DNA of 44,692 nt, from the NCBI GenBank assembly GCA_900155495.1, contig FTLJ01000748.1:1-44692 (forward strand), written 5' to 3'. Of the stretch, positions 1 to 11,625 are shown piece by piece; position 1 is the stretch's first letter; each line of letters opens with the position of its first letter. Both the position numbers and the translations under genes were made by a program. The DNA is from Porogramme epimiltina (taxonomy: Eukaryota; Basidiomycota; Agaricomycetes; Polyporales; Polyporaceae). A model generated the notes under the pieces. That model saw nothing but the letters and a program-made list of their open reading frames with translations. It was not told where the DNA came from and made no database searches.

Positions 1-883
1 CCACCCACCCACCCGCCACCGGCCTCGCCTCGCCTCGCGTCCGCTATGTCCGTACATTTTTGCCTGAACGTCCCCGCGTCCACCCCGCAGCCCCCGTCGA
101 TGACGCGCAGATGTGCAGATGTGACTCGTGCATCAACGAGCCCGCCCGCTCGCCTTTGAGAGACCACGCCCCGCTGCCCCTAAGGCGACCCATCCCCGCA
201 GTTTTTTCCAACGAATTTACGCATTTGCGCAGCCCACACACTACTTCCCCCTCTCCAGCGCGTTTGGCACACAGGAGAACCCCCGGCGAGCAATTGCTCG
301 CCGCGCGCTCCACAACCGCCCACGATCGAATCAACCGAGGGAGAAAGAGGAGTAAAAACCTGAAACACCCAAACGTCGACCCCGCGCCGCCCGTCACATT
401 TTGCGCCCAAATGTATCGATCGCGCGCGCGCCGCCGCGAACGGCGATCGGAACCCAGCGTCCGCCACCCGGGCCCCTCGCCGCCGGTGCCACGACGCTCG
501 TCTCCTCGTCGCCCTCGCCTCGTCCAGTCCAGTCCGCCCTTCCCCTGAAGGCCTGACGTCTCGTCGGCCCGACCACCGAAGTAATCAGAGTCGTGCGGGC
601 GGGTCTTTGCGCCCTGTGGACCCCTACGCCGCCAGTACTATGACTAGGATGGGGTGGTGGACTCAGGGGTAACGAAACGCATGCGCCGTGGGGCCAGGTC
701 CACACTGTTTCCGGTAATGTACTTGAGGAGGTTAACATGGCCATGAGGGCCAGCGGCATAAGTAGAGACATTGTAATTCCAACAACTAGCATACTTCATA
801 CTGTCGAGACAATCGTACACAACAACTTATTGCACCGCGCCTTTTGCGCCCTTGATACCTAATGCTTTCGCGTGCCTCCGCCC
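1..883. other. Gene-free left edge
   Basis: No supportable gene. The first 15 bases are CCCA repeats, followed by a CGCCT-type repeat near 22-38. Open frames cross 60-548 on both strands, but they are arginine/proline-rich, lack domains and splice structure, and look like products of GC-rich composition. The part next to 884 is the 3' flank of the dihydroxyacetone kinase gene. Confidence 0.5.
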
Positions 884-3573
884 TCACTGTAGCAAACTCT
901 CCAAAATGACCTTGACGCCCCACGCGCCAGGGTCGGGCACGCGCTCCTCCCGGAGCCTGTCCCCCTCCACGTACGCGCTGCGCCCCGCCTTCGCCTCCAG
1001 GTCCCGCGTCCCCAGCGCCGCGTCCCCCGCCGCCCGCGCCGCCCCCGCAAAGTCCGCGCCCTGGCTCCCCGCGAGCGCCGCGACGAACGCCGCGAGCGGG
1101 TCCACGAGCGTGCGCGACGGCGGCCGCGCGCGCGTGTACGTGTACAGCTTCGCCAGCGCCGCCGTCAGCGCCGCCGCCCACAGCCCCGGCGAGAGCGTCG
1201 CCGCGCCGCCCGCCTCGGCCTGCAGCCCCTGCGCGAGTGCCGAGAAGAAGATCCTGCACAGCCATGCGCGGACGCGTGCACGTCCGGTGAATAAAGCAGA
1301 GGGGGAGGGAGAGAGAACCGGCAGGTCCAAAGGGACGTGCGGAGGTGCGGCCCGGTCAGCGGACGGGCCGGGCGGTGCGAGCCGAGGAAGGGACTCACGA
1401 GTAGAGCGCGCCGCTCGTTCCGCCCATCTGCTCCTCCGCGACCTTTGCGACGGCGATGACGGACCTGGTCACGTCCTCGCCCGAGATCCGCCCCTCCTGG
1501 ACGCCCTTCAGGACCGCTAGTTTAGCCGAACCCCGGCGACCCAAGCAGACACCGGCGGTGCACGCAGCAACAGCAGCAGCACGCAACAGGTGCCAGCCCC
1601 AGGAATAATCACAAGGGACGGAATGTGCGGAAACGCGTCAGCTCCAGTCCGTCCGCGCCGCCTCCGCGCACGCGCGACTCAATTGAATGGCGAAACGGTG
1701 ACGCACCCGCCGCACCCGCCTTGAGCGTCAGCCCGCAGTCGCCGTCTCCCGCGATGTTGTCCATCCGAGTAATCTCCGGCTCCGCGTCGCCGAGGGCCCT
1801 GCACGCGCGCTCCACCGCCGCGTTGAACACCTGCACGTCCTGCGCCCGGAGGGAGACTGTGTCCGCGGCCGCCGCAGCCACGGCTTGCTTCTTGGTCCCC
1901 GCGCCGATCGTGTCCGCGGCGGGCGGGATGGCGCACGCCGACCACTTCCAGCCCGGCACGTTCGCCGGCTCGTCGAGCAGCGAGAGGAGCAGCGCGCTGT
2001 CGGGAGCGCCGGTCTCCCCAGCCGCGGGCAGGAGGAGGGTAGTGATCGAAAAGCCGGGCATGTTGAGGCTCGTCTACGGGGTCGAGTGAGCATAGAGGGT
2101 CGCTCGCGGGCACCCGCGGAAGGACGCACCATGAACGTGCCGGCGACGAGCCGCTCGATCGTAACGCCCTTGGCCTCCAGCGCACGGCGAGCCTCGCCCG
2201 CGACGTTCGCGAGCTCGAGCTCGCTGACCCCGCCGAGGTTGTTCACGAGGAGGACGACGCGGTCCGAGCCGTCGTTCTTGAACGGGAGGAACGAGCGCTC
2301 GGGGTCCGTCGTCGCCGTCAGGAACTCGACCAGCTGCGGAAGGAGCTCCTTCAGCGGCGGGACCGGTGACAGGCGGCGGTGCCCGGGCTCGTTGTGGATG
2401 CCCATCCCAATCTCGATCTCGGCCTGCCCGAGGTGAGACTCAGCGGCGGCGGTCCCTGGGACCTACAAGGGTCGTCGTCGGATGCATGTGTTAGTCTTTC
2501 CTTCGGGACCAAATTTCCGTCTCGCACTAGCTCACATGGCAGTGCTCCAGGCCGACACCGATCGTCCCGACGCGTGAGGACACCCATTGGGCGGTTGAGT
2601 ACACGTCCTCGAGGCTCGCTCCCCGCCTTGCCAAGGCGCCGGCAACCTTGTAGACGACGCAAGTTCCCGCGAGGCCTCTGGAATGTAGAGTGAGTGCAAC
2701 GCCCCCAGAGATGTATCCAGCGGTGCGAAAGCCTCACCGGCGTCCAACAATCTTCCCTTGGGTCTTTCCTACGGCTACGTCATCGCCCACAATGACAAAC
2801 TTGACGCGATCAGCCTTGTCAGGATGAGCGGCCGCGTACTGCTCCTTCGCCAGTCCAAAGTTGAGAATATCGCCAGTGTAGTTTCTGCAAGGATGATCAG
2901 ATGACGTGGCAGGCGGCGCCGAGATGCACATGACATACTTGACGATGATCACAGTGCTTGGAGCGGCGTAAGTCAAGGGGTTTCTTCGCGGAATATACGG
3001 AGATACTCGTAGCTCACCCCTTCTCGCTCCCTACGAGATCGATTCCACGCCTGACCTGCGCAGGGTTCGGGGAAGCGAATATGCTGCCGCATACAGCAGC
3101 TTAAACGCACTGTCAGTTGTGTACAACGACAATCGCGAACTTCTGAGTTCGGGGCAACTCACCGGTAAGAATGCCGTCACCTTTGTAGAATGCTTCAGCA
3201 CGATGCTCTTCTCAGCGATCCCTTCGAAGCAAACTCACCAACAAAGCCTGCATGGGACGGCTCATGTCCGGAACCACCACCACAGATCAGAGCGACCTTG
3301 GTGGGATCGGGAGACACGACATAGATTACTGGAAGCACCACGGTATCTGATCAGGGGCCGATCTTGCGTCATCGTCTGGTTACACCACCCACCTTTGTTT
3401 TCAGTATCGAGCGCAAGCTGAGGGTTCAACGAGCAGAGGCCCTGAAGCGAGTCGAGGACGAGCGTGTCGGGATCATTGAGGAAGTGCTTCGCTAAGATTG
3501 CGCGTCAGATTGCGCTCTCGGCTAGTAGAGAATGCAGCGGGGGCACTGAACAGCGCTTACCCAGAGCGGACAT
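884..3573 (-). CDS. DAK1: Dihydroxyacetone kinase (DhaK/DhaL fusion type)
   Basis: This ATP-dependent kinase phosphorylates dihydroxyacetone (and glyceraldehyde) to the triose phosphate in the cytosol, feeding glycerol carbon into glycolysis and removing toxic dihydroxyacetone. Hand-derived exons on the minus strand are 3573-3561, 3491-3393, 3346-3239, 3180-3163, 3099-3018, 2956-2939, 2884-2738, 2677-2536, 2462-2130, 2073-1707, 1516-1399 and 1253-884, giving 604 aa, the normal family length. The N-terminal DhaK domain shows CGGGSGHEPSHAGFVG, ASPNPAQVRRG, VKNYTGDILNFG and GVGLEHCHVPGT; the last lies where the family carries its substrate-binding histidine. The C-terminal DhaL domain carries AGDGDCGLTLKAG, matching the acidic Mg-ATP binding loop. 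The start is a 13-nt exon encoding MSAL, which joins in frame to KHFLNDPDTLVLDSLQG. Two exons are only 18 nt. A TATA-like TTATAA lies about 115 nt upstream of the ATG. Confidence 0.96.
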
Positions 3574-4321
3574 GACGAGAGGATTCGATCGCCTCGAAGT
3601 CGACGAGGCAGACGGCAGCGGAGAGGGTGAGAGAAGAGCTAGAGGCTGAAGAGAGTTCGGGTGTCTCAGGGCTCGATGTCAGTGGCTTATAACGTTATGA
3701 CGCGTCGGGTCCCCGCTCCCGCATGAAGCTTGGCCTGCAAGTATAGCTGTTCCTGTGACCATCTCCATCTTATGGAGACGGCATCACCGATGCACATCCA
3801 ATGCAGTACTCTCCCGGTCATCTCTCCCATCCCATACGCTAGGATTATCCGTGGTGTGCTGCTTGCGACGTCATTATTGGCTGCACCCATATTACCAATA
3901 GGACTGGACGAGTGCGTTCGACGCCTGGGCTCGAGCCTGTCATCGAGGAGAGTTCTGCATGGGAATCTTGCCGCTGGGGATATCGCGGCCCGGCTAGACC
4001 AAGCTCACTAGCCCCTGCGAAGTTCTAAGCCGATGCGAGTCTTTCGAGTCTGGCCCGCGAGCCTAGCTGCGAAGCACGCAGCACTTCCCGCGCACATCGT
4101 CATCGATTCGTCAACACCTAGGGGAAGCTGAGGCCTGCGGCTGGCCGGTGCTCCGATTGCGAACGAGAATGGGATTACATGGCTGTGATGCTCTACTACG
4201 ACATGTACTCATTAGCTGAGTCTACCTATTTACATCGACGTGCATTGTACGACGCGGTCCACTCGTGCGCTTACGGGGACGCTCAGCGCATCCGCCGTCC
4301 TCCGGAACCCTCGCATCCTCA
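3574..4321. promoter_or_regulatory. DAK1 promoter region and 3' flank of the ubiquitin protease gene
   Basis: This 748-bp gap has no convincing gene. Flanking genes are both on the minus strand, so it should hold the 3' end of the protease transcript and the promoter of the kinase. Near 3686-3699 there is a TTATAA on the minus strand overlapping a 10-bp palindrome (ATAACGTTAT). Short open frames here have no family resemblance. Confidence 0.45.
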
Positions 4322-7300
4322 TCACGGGGCCGGGGAAGACATGTTCTCTTCTTCATCCAAGTCCGACTCTGCAGGGGTCATTAGCACGTCCGAGGCGTCA
4401 TCGGGGCCATCCACGCCTTCCAGTTCGTCAGTAGAGAACGTCGCCTGGCGCAGGCGCATGCTCTCAGACGGGACGTAGTCCACCTCGAAATGGATCGAGT
4501 CGAACTCCTCGTCGTCGTGCTCCAGATCAGGTTCCGCATCGACAGAGGAAGGGGATCCGTGTGACGATGGTCCGGCGAAGTCTGCCGACGACTGGAGGAC
4601 GGGGTCGAACATTGCGTACTCGAATGTCGGAGGCGGGAAGTTCTCAAGCGGAGGGGGAATCAATTGGGGGGACGAGGGGGCTATGGAGTTCGGTGTAGGC
4701 CACTCCAGGACGGTCGGAGGCACGCTTGCTACTCCCGATGGCTCATCACGGGATACCGAACCCTCGCTGGGGGGCGTAGGGAGCTGAATGTCTTGAGGAG
4801 GAGCGGGCTCCGGCTCTCTAGGCCGTGAACGAGCTGCTTCAATCTTGTCATGGCTCTTGCCGCCTAGTGGGCGAGCCGTTCGCCGGCGGTAGAAGAGCAA
4901 GTACGCATTCTGGTTCTAAGGGTCGCGCGAATCAGTATTTGGTCACGGATATGGCGGCATGTTGGACAACACTCACTACGGCCTTCTCCGCGGACGACGG
5001 CGTGACGTACGAGTCGTCGAAGTGATACCACTTATCTGTGACGTGGTTGAGTGCGAACGCGCGGTAATGTCCTCCACCGAGCCCGCCCATGTGCTCATCC
5101 ACTGCGAAGAGGTCGTAAACGAGCGGCTCCTCCAGATCATGCAGCCCAAGAGGCTCAACGTCGACACCCTGCTCTGCAAGTCGCTTGCCGACCGATCGTT
5201 CCCCAACCATAGCCGTGAGGTCAAGGTTTTCGATGGGGAACTCAACAAGCGTGTCTATCTTGTCGCGGAGCATCCGGGAATTGCTGAACCGCTTCAGATG
5301 GACGACAAGGATGTCAGGCAGCTTCCACAGATCGAAGCGCTTCGTCGCCTGTTGGTGCTTCTTGCAGCGTGGGCAATACCATAAGTCGTCCTCCCCAAGT
5401 TTCTCCTCACGCGTAAACTCATCCAGGCAATCTTGAAGCGTAATCCCCCTCTTCTTCTGTGCTGCTGATGCTTGACGTGATGCGGTGAGTTCTGGGTGGA
5501 CGAACTCCTCCCACTTGTCCCAGAGCGCATACTCCCAACGTGAGCGTTCATCGCCGAAGTAGAAAGCCTTGAGCTGGTCGTCGAATTCGATGTGGAAGAG
5601 GTCCTCTGGGAGCAGCAGCACTCCATCCTTCGCCTTTGCTGAGCGGTCCTCCCAAGAATCAGAACGGGAGCTATTGGCACCGAAGGCATTGTAGCCGACA
5701 CCGTACGGCTGGGTCCCTCTCTGAACGCGGAGTTGGAAGATGTTGCGCTTGAAGCCGGTCTTTTGCGGTGGTCCATCGTGAGGCACTTGCAAGTTCGCAT
5801 CTTCATCTGCTTGTTGCACAACAGTCGCTTTCTCGTCTACGATATCGCCCTCTTCGGGAACAGGTTCCTCAACTGTGACGACTTCACCGTTCTCCTTGAT
5901 TTCGGTGATGATGTCTCGAACCGGAGGACTTGCGATAGGAATGTGGACGGGCTCCATCTCGTCCGAGCGACCCATCTCCCAAGTGAAAAGATCGCGTGCA
6001 TTCCGAGTCCACCGCTGGAGGCGGTCCGCAACGGCATCGTACATGGCGTCTGGATCTTTCGCTTGTTCTTTGGAGATGACGGTAATAAGGGGATATCCAA
6101 AGAAGGAGTGTCCGCGGCCATAGCCTGAGCGGGGTGGCTGCGCGATCTCCGAGGCGAAAACAGAGACAATGAACGGATCATCCGGTTGAGGTTTATAGGT
6201 CCTGCTCTGCTGCGCATGGCAAGGAAGCTCAAAACAAACGATGTTATCGTTCTCCCCCATTTCGTCGCAGCCGACGGTGTCGTCGAGGTTCTTGTAGAAA
6301 CGGTGATTGAAGAGTTCTAAGGTGAGCAGCTGGCAAGTTGTGAGCGGTGAACAGATATCCTCAGCTAGGTATCGAGGATACATACATTATCGGGGTTCGT
6401 ATTCATCCACCGACCCAAGAGCTGACGCAAATCCTTGAATGTCGCTTCCCGGTTAAGCTCGACGGGTATCTTGTCAAGAGTTTAGTATGCCACATCAAGG
6501 ATATTCAGTGGGTAATAGACGTACCCGGAGATGTGGCTTCTCATGGTCCCACGGGACATAGAAGACTTGGTGATGCCACTTCTTCTGGATTGGTAGCGGT
6601 AATGTGAGATACATGAAGGGGTCGAAGGTTATCGACACCTGAACCAGTGACTGCTTCAGCATGATGTATAGAAGATTTAAAACCCAAATATGTTACCTTT
6701 TCGCACTCGGGACACACCAATGTGCTCTGATACTGGCCTTGGAACAGGTCCACAACGACGCTGTCGTTCCGCTTCATATAGCCTTGCCATGATGCGTTGG
6801 CAAGCTCTACGAGCTCCTTATCTCCACCGCCTTCCCAATCCGGTTTTTCTACATAGGGCTTCTGTAGCACGCGATTGAGGTCCTCGTGAAGACCATCCAG
6901 CAAGAAGGCAACCAATTCCTGAGAGTCGTGTTGCTGGTACCCGCTGAACTGCGGCGCAAACCGTTGCAGCGTCTGCTTGAACTCACGGGGCATGTATGAT
7001 GTCATGGGAGCCTCCTCATCCCATATGCGCGACAGAAGCACACCGAAAGCCTGTGCGATCGCGCCGTGCATGCCAAGCGGATTGTCTGGGTTTAGCTCTT
7101 CTTGGAACACTCCTGCTTGAAAGTAGTCCATGAGTTCTGGGGTGTGGACAAGGCATTGAATGGCGGAATTCATGAAACAAGTATTCCCCCTGCAACGCGG
7201 TCAACCCTTTTCCGCGAGGTAATATTTGAAGATACTCACATGTTCCCCAGTCCCATCGTGCCTGGTTCGTGCAGCTTCGTCCGTGTAGACGAGCCTTGCT

Positions 7301-8769
7301 TGTTGACATTGGCTTGACTGTTGGACAGTCCGAACGGCGATGGCGCAGTTGTGGCGGTGGCAGAACTCTTCATGCTCTTCGATCCCATTTTCGAGAAGAA
7401 GTCGTTGCCTGTGTTGAAGAGAGGCGCTGATTGCGTAGGCGGCGGCGGTGGGACGGGTACAGGGGTTGTGGGTATCTCTGCAGCGTTGACAACCCACGTC
7501 GCGTTCGACCCCATGAACTCGACTGCGAAGCCTTCACCTGAGTCAACGAACTCCTCTTCTACCGAGCCCCGCTCGTCATCAAGGAGCATTGCGCCGCACG
7601 TGCGTAATGTACTCGCTGAAAAGAGCATCCCGTCTGAGGCAGCAGTCGAGGGAATCCTCCACACTCGATATAGTCCTGGCAAGGCTTTGTCCGATGCGAA
7701 GGCCTCTGCGAAGACTCTGCACGCGTCGCTGACTTTGTCTGTAGATGACACCGTCACAGTCTTCACAGGAACGGTCTGTCCAGGAATGCTCTCTGGGACC
7801 AAAAGGTACACATGGAACTTGGGTGGATGAAGCTCCAGACTGGCCTCTTTCAATATCCCTCGTTCGATGACCGTCCTCGGCAGCGGAAACTTCGGAGGAC
7901 CGTACCTGCGAAACAAGGAGGTTAAGAGCTTGACAGGATGAGAGGGTCGAGGGCGAGTCCACTTCAAGCTTAGTATCATTGTAGAGGAAGAAGGCAGACG
8001 GCGCCTTGCAGCCGCGGTCGCCGAAGTCCACACTCCTCGGTCATAAGAACATGCGTCATCCACGCATACTCTGCCAGAGATGAAGTAGTCGGTGCATGCA
8101 CCACACACATGGGTAATACCGTGCAAATAATTGCACTGCGGTAACAAATTACTCGCCACAGTGGCGTGAAGTGCTCCGAATACACCAAAATACTCGACTT
8201 GTTTGTAAACCGAGGGGTACGCACCATTCTTCGAAGAGCTTCCACGTATCCTCTGGGACAAACTCGCAATCGACGTGTTCGATTAAGGGAGATGTGACCT
8301 CCCCTGCCGCATTGCAGAGCGCGGTGTTGTCCACCGGACCAACGTCTTTCTCTTCAATTCCGCCCTCTTTGTCTTCGTCGCCGGTCATCGCCTTGCGCCA
8401 CCGGGTGTACCACCTTCGCGAGACAACGCACCATATCTCGCCAGAGCCCATCTGCCTCTTCATAGCAGCCTCCACGTGCTGCAACTTCCTGGCGGGGGTC
8501 CAAGTAGGGAGTCCGACTCCTCGATCCTCGCCTTGCTCGGCCATGTATGCATCGATGTCAGCGTCCGTGATAGTACTCGCGGTTTTTGAGGACGCGGAAG
8601 CGGTCATGTCGTTCGCCTGGGCGGCCTGAGGATCCTGGGAGGCCGAGCGTTTTGGAGAAGAAGTAGAAGCCTCCGATTCCATAGATAACGAACGTTGTCT
8701 TTTTCGACTTGTGGTGGGGTCGTTGATGGTTAACGAGGGAGTGGTCGGTGGCGAAGGCGGCGTCAGCAT
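4322..8769 (-). CDS. Ubiquitin carboxyl-terminal hydrolase, DUSP-containing (UBP12/USP15-like)
   Basis: A cysteine protease of the USP/C19 family that removes ubiquitin from substrates. Minus-strand exons are 8769-8225, 7905-7240, 7189-6697, 6638-6525, 6469-6386, 6329-4977 and 4909-4322, giving 1,280 aa. The order is a serine-rich N-terminus; a DUSP-type domain (about residues 95-200, with [12 protein letters not shown] and [15 protein letters not shown], the latter joined across intron 1); a proline-rich linker; then the catalytic Cys box [12 protein letters not shown] with Cys near 408; zinc-ribbon CxxC pairs in CPECEK and YCPRCKKH; and the His box [13 protein letters not shown] with His near 1055 followed by YHFDDSYV. 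All triad elements are present. The C-terminal 190 residues are acidic and low complexity. The start chosen is the first ATG; the frame extends upstream without another ATG. Intron 1 is unusually long at 319 nt. UBP12-like assignment rests on DUSP plus the catalytic core arrangement. Confidence 0.93.
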
Positions 8770-9033
8770 AGCATTAGTGGTCGTGGTATGAGGAAAAGGT
8801 AAACGTCCCAAGGGGAGGCCAAGTGCTGGCCACCCGAGATGGCCGCGTACATATTGTAGACAAGCGCCGACGCTTTAGCCGCCCGCCAGTGCAAGAGCTA
8901 GCACTATCCAGAGCTTTGTTGTGGGCGGTTTCAGATATCTGCGGCGCGCTTTATGTGGTTTCAAAGAAACAATGTAGTGGAGTTGGATAGGTGGTATCGA
9001 AAGACAGCTAAAACGTGTACCCGGACAGTCGTA

Positions 9034-11456
9034 TTACATATGATCATCGAATCTCCTAAGCACCCCAGCAAGCGCGTTGTCCACATCGGTCAAAGTTGTC
9101 TCCTTTCGCGCGACTTCCATGTACGCCTCGCCCTCTAGTTGTCGTCCATCTGCGGTCGCTCCCAGACCACGCTTCCCAATGAACCAGTGTTGTGGGTTCT
9201 GTCCACGGGAGAAGACTTCGAGAACATCGAGACCGCTGTGGAAGTTCTTAGCATGGGACAAATCTTGGCCGCTAATCACAGGAGCAGAACACAAACCTTC
9301 TCAGCAGTTCCTGTCCATTGTAAAGGTGCTCTGAACGAACATCAAAGGAAACGGCCCCTGAAGTTGTGTATTCATCAGACAGTACAATATACTTGTCCTT
9401 AGGCTGGAGAATTTTCGCGGCAGACGGGATTTGCTGGGCGCTGAGCCTGCGTGAATGTCAGCAGACTAGAATAGGGTGCAAAACTACAGCACAAACCGAG
9501 CTTCTTCGGAGATAACTGCTTGCATATCGCCAATGACTGCCAGGCAATCCCCCGCCAGTTTAGCTACGTCGATGATCTGATCCGTGTTGGCCACGACAGC
9601 TATTGTGCATTCGCCTTGCTGTTCGAAAGTGAGTACCTGATCGTCGAGTGCATGATATCTGGAACGCACAGTGAGGTGCAGCACACGTTTCTTCTCTGTC
9701 TTCAACACATCTTCTGAGCTTGCAAGCTGGACTGTGACAGTGAAAAAGTCGCGAGCGGGGCGAGGTTCCTGGAGGAGTGGCAGCGAAGGCGGAGGACGTG
9801 CAACACCCGGCACAGTGAGATGCACTCCATCGGCTTGAGTGTCCGGCGCATCCACGGGGGACGCATCTACCGGGGAAGTGTTACCTCCTGGTTGAGGGCT
9901 TATCTCTCCGAGTTGTGAACTCCTCGAGAGGGCCGACGGAGCGGGTGAAGCTGCGCGTGTGTACGATCCTACGCTCTCCGAAGATATCGCCTCCAGCAAT
10001 GACGCCGTGTCCACGTCTAAGGTGTCTGTCCGTGCAGGGGCCGATTTTGCTTCCCCATTTCCTGGGGGGTTAGGATCTTGTGTACCCTCTACTATATCGG
10101 CAAGACTCGTCGCGGTGGCGGATGGTATCAGAGCACCGGGAGACCCCTTCGTGTTTCCGCCCTTGCCAAATGTCAGGTAGCCCGGCCAGCCCCATTTCAG
10201 GTTTTTGACGTCGAGATTGAAATTCATGTTCGGCATGGTGGGCATGGGAGGCATAGAAAGGCCCATAAGGCCTGTGTCGATAGACACAGCTTGCTTTGTA
10301 TGACCAGACGAAGATGGTTTCTGAGGCGTGATGCTCGCTGCGGACTCTGGTGGCCATGAGGGTTTGCGCTTGTGTTGTGGAACTGAGGGTGGAGGTGGCG
10401 GTATACGAGCAAGAATGTACCGGACAAGGGCAGCCGGGTATCGCGGATTGTGCGAGGGTATAACGTACGGTGGGATTAGGGCAAACGCCATAAGTTCTTC
10501 CGGGAGTATTGATACAAATTGATCCAAGAGAGGGGCCAGTTTAGCATGCAAGGGATGCCTGGGTAGACCTATGACGTGTAAGGATATGCCATGAATGGCT
10601 GGTTAGTGGCACATACCAAGATGCGTTCCAAAGTTCTCGCCATCCGGGTCCCACTTCCATGCGAATACAGTGAAGAAGCGTTCTAGCTGTAACTCCAATG
10701 CCTGTTGACCGGGACTAGATAGGATAGAGCTAAACGACCCATGTAGGAGCTGACACATAATGTTAGTACGTTCGCCAACTTGGTCGCGTAGTAAGCTCAC
10801 CTTAAACTCCTCGTAACCTCGCCGGAGATGTGCTCGTAACGCCGTATCATGTAGGGACCCATCATGATAATCATATACGACGGGCGGAGAGGTTTGCGAC
10901 TCCTTTCCCTTTCCTTTAGCATTCCCTTTGGCCTCCCCCTTGCTCTTATTAGTGGGAGGAGCGCGAGGAGTCTTGGCAACTTCATAACACTAACGTACAC
11001 AAACGTCAGAACAACCCTTCACTTTATGAACAAATGGTTGGCATAGCTGCAATGCTGTTCCACCCAGTACCGTGAAATGCCACAGAGGAAGAACCCACTT
11101 ACAGCATGCATCCAGAAGTTGGGCTCGGGGGAGAACATAACCATACGCCTCGTCTGTGAGTGCACGTTCTCACACGACACCTCTGCGTTGAACATCCTAT
11201 CGTCGACGTTCAAGCTAGCTCTAATATTGCCGCATAGGAGTACGTACACTCACTCCGAGAAGTTGACCAGCGCTTTAGCCAAACCGATTTGCCTCAGAAT
11301 CCTATCCCGAGAGACGGCATGTTCTCGTGCTGTATAGAACAGGATGTGGGCCTGCTCTTCGGCATCCTCGTTGTCTGGATCTAGGTGTGCGGGTTTGAGT
11401 GTCGGGTTATAAATCGTCAGGTAGAGCAGCGAGGGCGGGATGCGGCTCTGAGTCAT
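9034..11456 (-). CDS. CCZ1: Vacuolar fusion protein CCZ1 (longin-domain GEF subunit)
   Basis: CCZ1 partners with MON1 to form the exchange factor that activates the Rab7/Ypt7 GTPase on late endosomes, autophagosomes and vacuoles. Minus-strand exons are 11456-11254, 11196-11103, 10989-10801, 10749-10617, 10568-9497, 9446-9297 and 9235-9034, giving 680 aa. Longin domain 1 shows PSLLYLTIYNPTLKP, a hydrophobic IGLAKALVNFSEMF and NVHSQTRRMVMFSPEPNFWMH. A middle region has LHDTALRAHLRRGYEEFK and LELQLERFFTVFAWKWDP followed by FGTHLGLPRHPLH. The C-terminus has NPQHWFIGKRG and TLTDVDNAL, as in the third longin domain. A low-complexity Ser/Pro linker of about 190 residues lies inside exon 5. Short acceptor choices (25 and 33 nt introns) were replaced by in-phase 61- and 57-nt introns with good branch sites. 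It is divergent from the CCCH gene, with about 170 bp between start codons. Confidence 0.87.
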
Positions 11457-11625
11457 TGACGGTGGCAGATTGAGTGAGAATAGAGCACGCCGCGGTGTAG
11501 TCGGAACGGACTCCAGGATACTTGGCCCCGGGCGCTCTCGCCGAGGGTCCATATCCGGCGAACACGCCCCCATCCTGCTCACATCATCTTTCCCCTCGAC
11601 CACATTCACAAACTCCGCACCACAC
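11457..11625. promoter_or_regulatory. Shared divergent promoter, CCZ1 / CCCH gene
   Basis: Only 169 bp separate the two start codons, which point away from each other, so the regulatory signals and 5' leaders must overlap. No TATA box is obvious. The open frame of CCZ1 continues upstream across it, but the family N-terminus begins at the ATG at 11456. Confidence 0.5.

Noticed and set aside
60..548. 162-codon open frame near the left end
   Set aside because: Low-complexity Arg/Pro/Ser sequence mirrored by open frames on the other strand; no start context, splice pattern or family.
2984..3017. A 34-nt intron in the kinase gene
   Set aside because: Moving the acceptor 27 nt gives GSEKGTVIIVKNYTGD, the family sequence, without an inserted NPLTYAAPS segment.
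9272..9296. A 25-nt intron in CCZ1
   Set aside because: An in-phase acceptor 36 nt further on gives a 61-nt intron with a GCTAAG branch site, which is far more plausible.
11221..11253. A 33-nt intron in CCZ1
   Set aside because: A 57-nt alternative yields NFSEMFNAEV, closer to the longin-domain family pattern.
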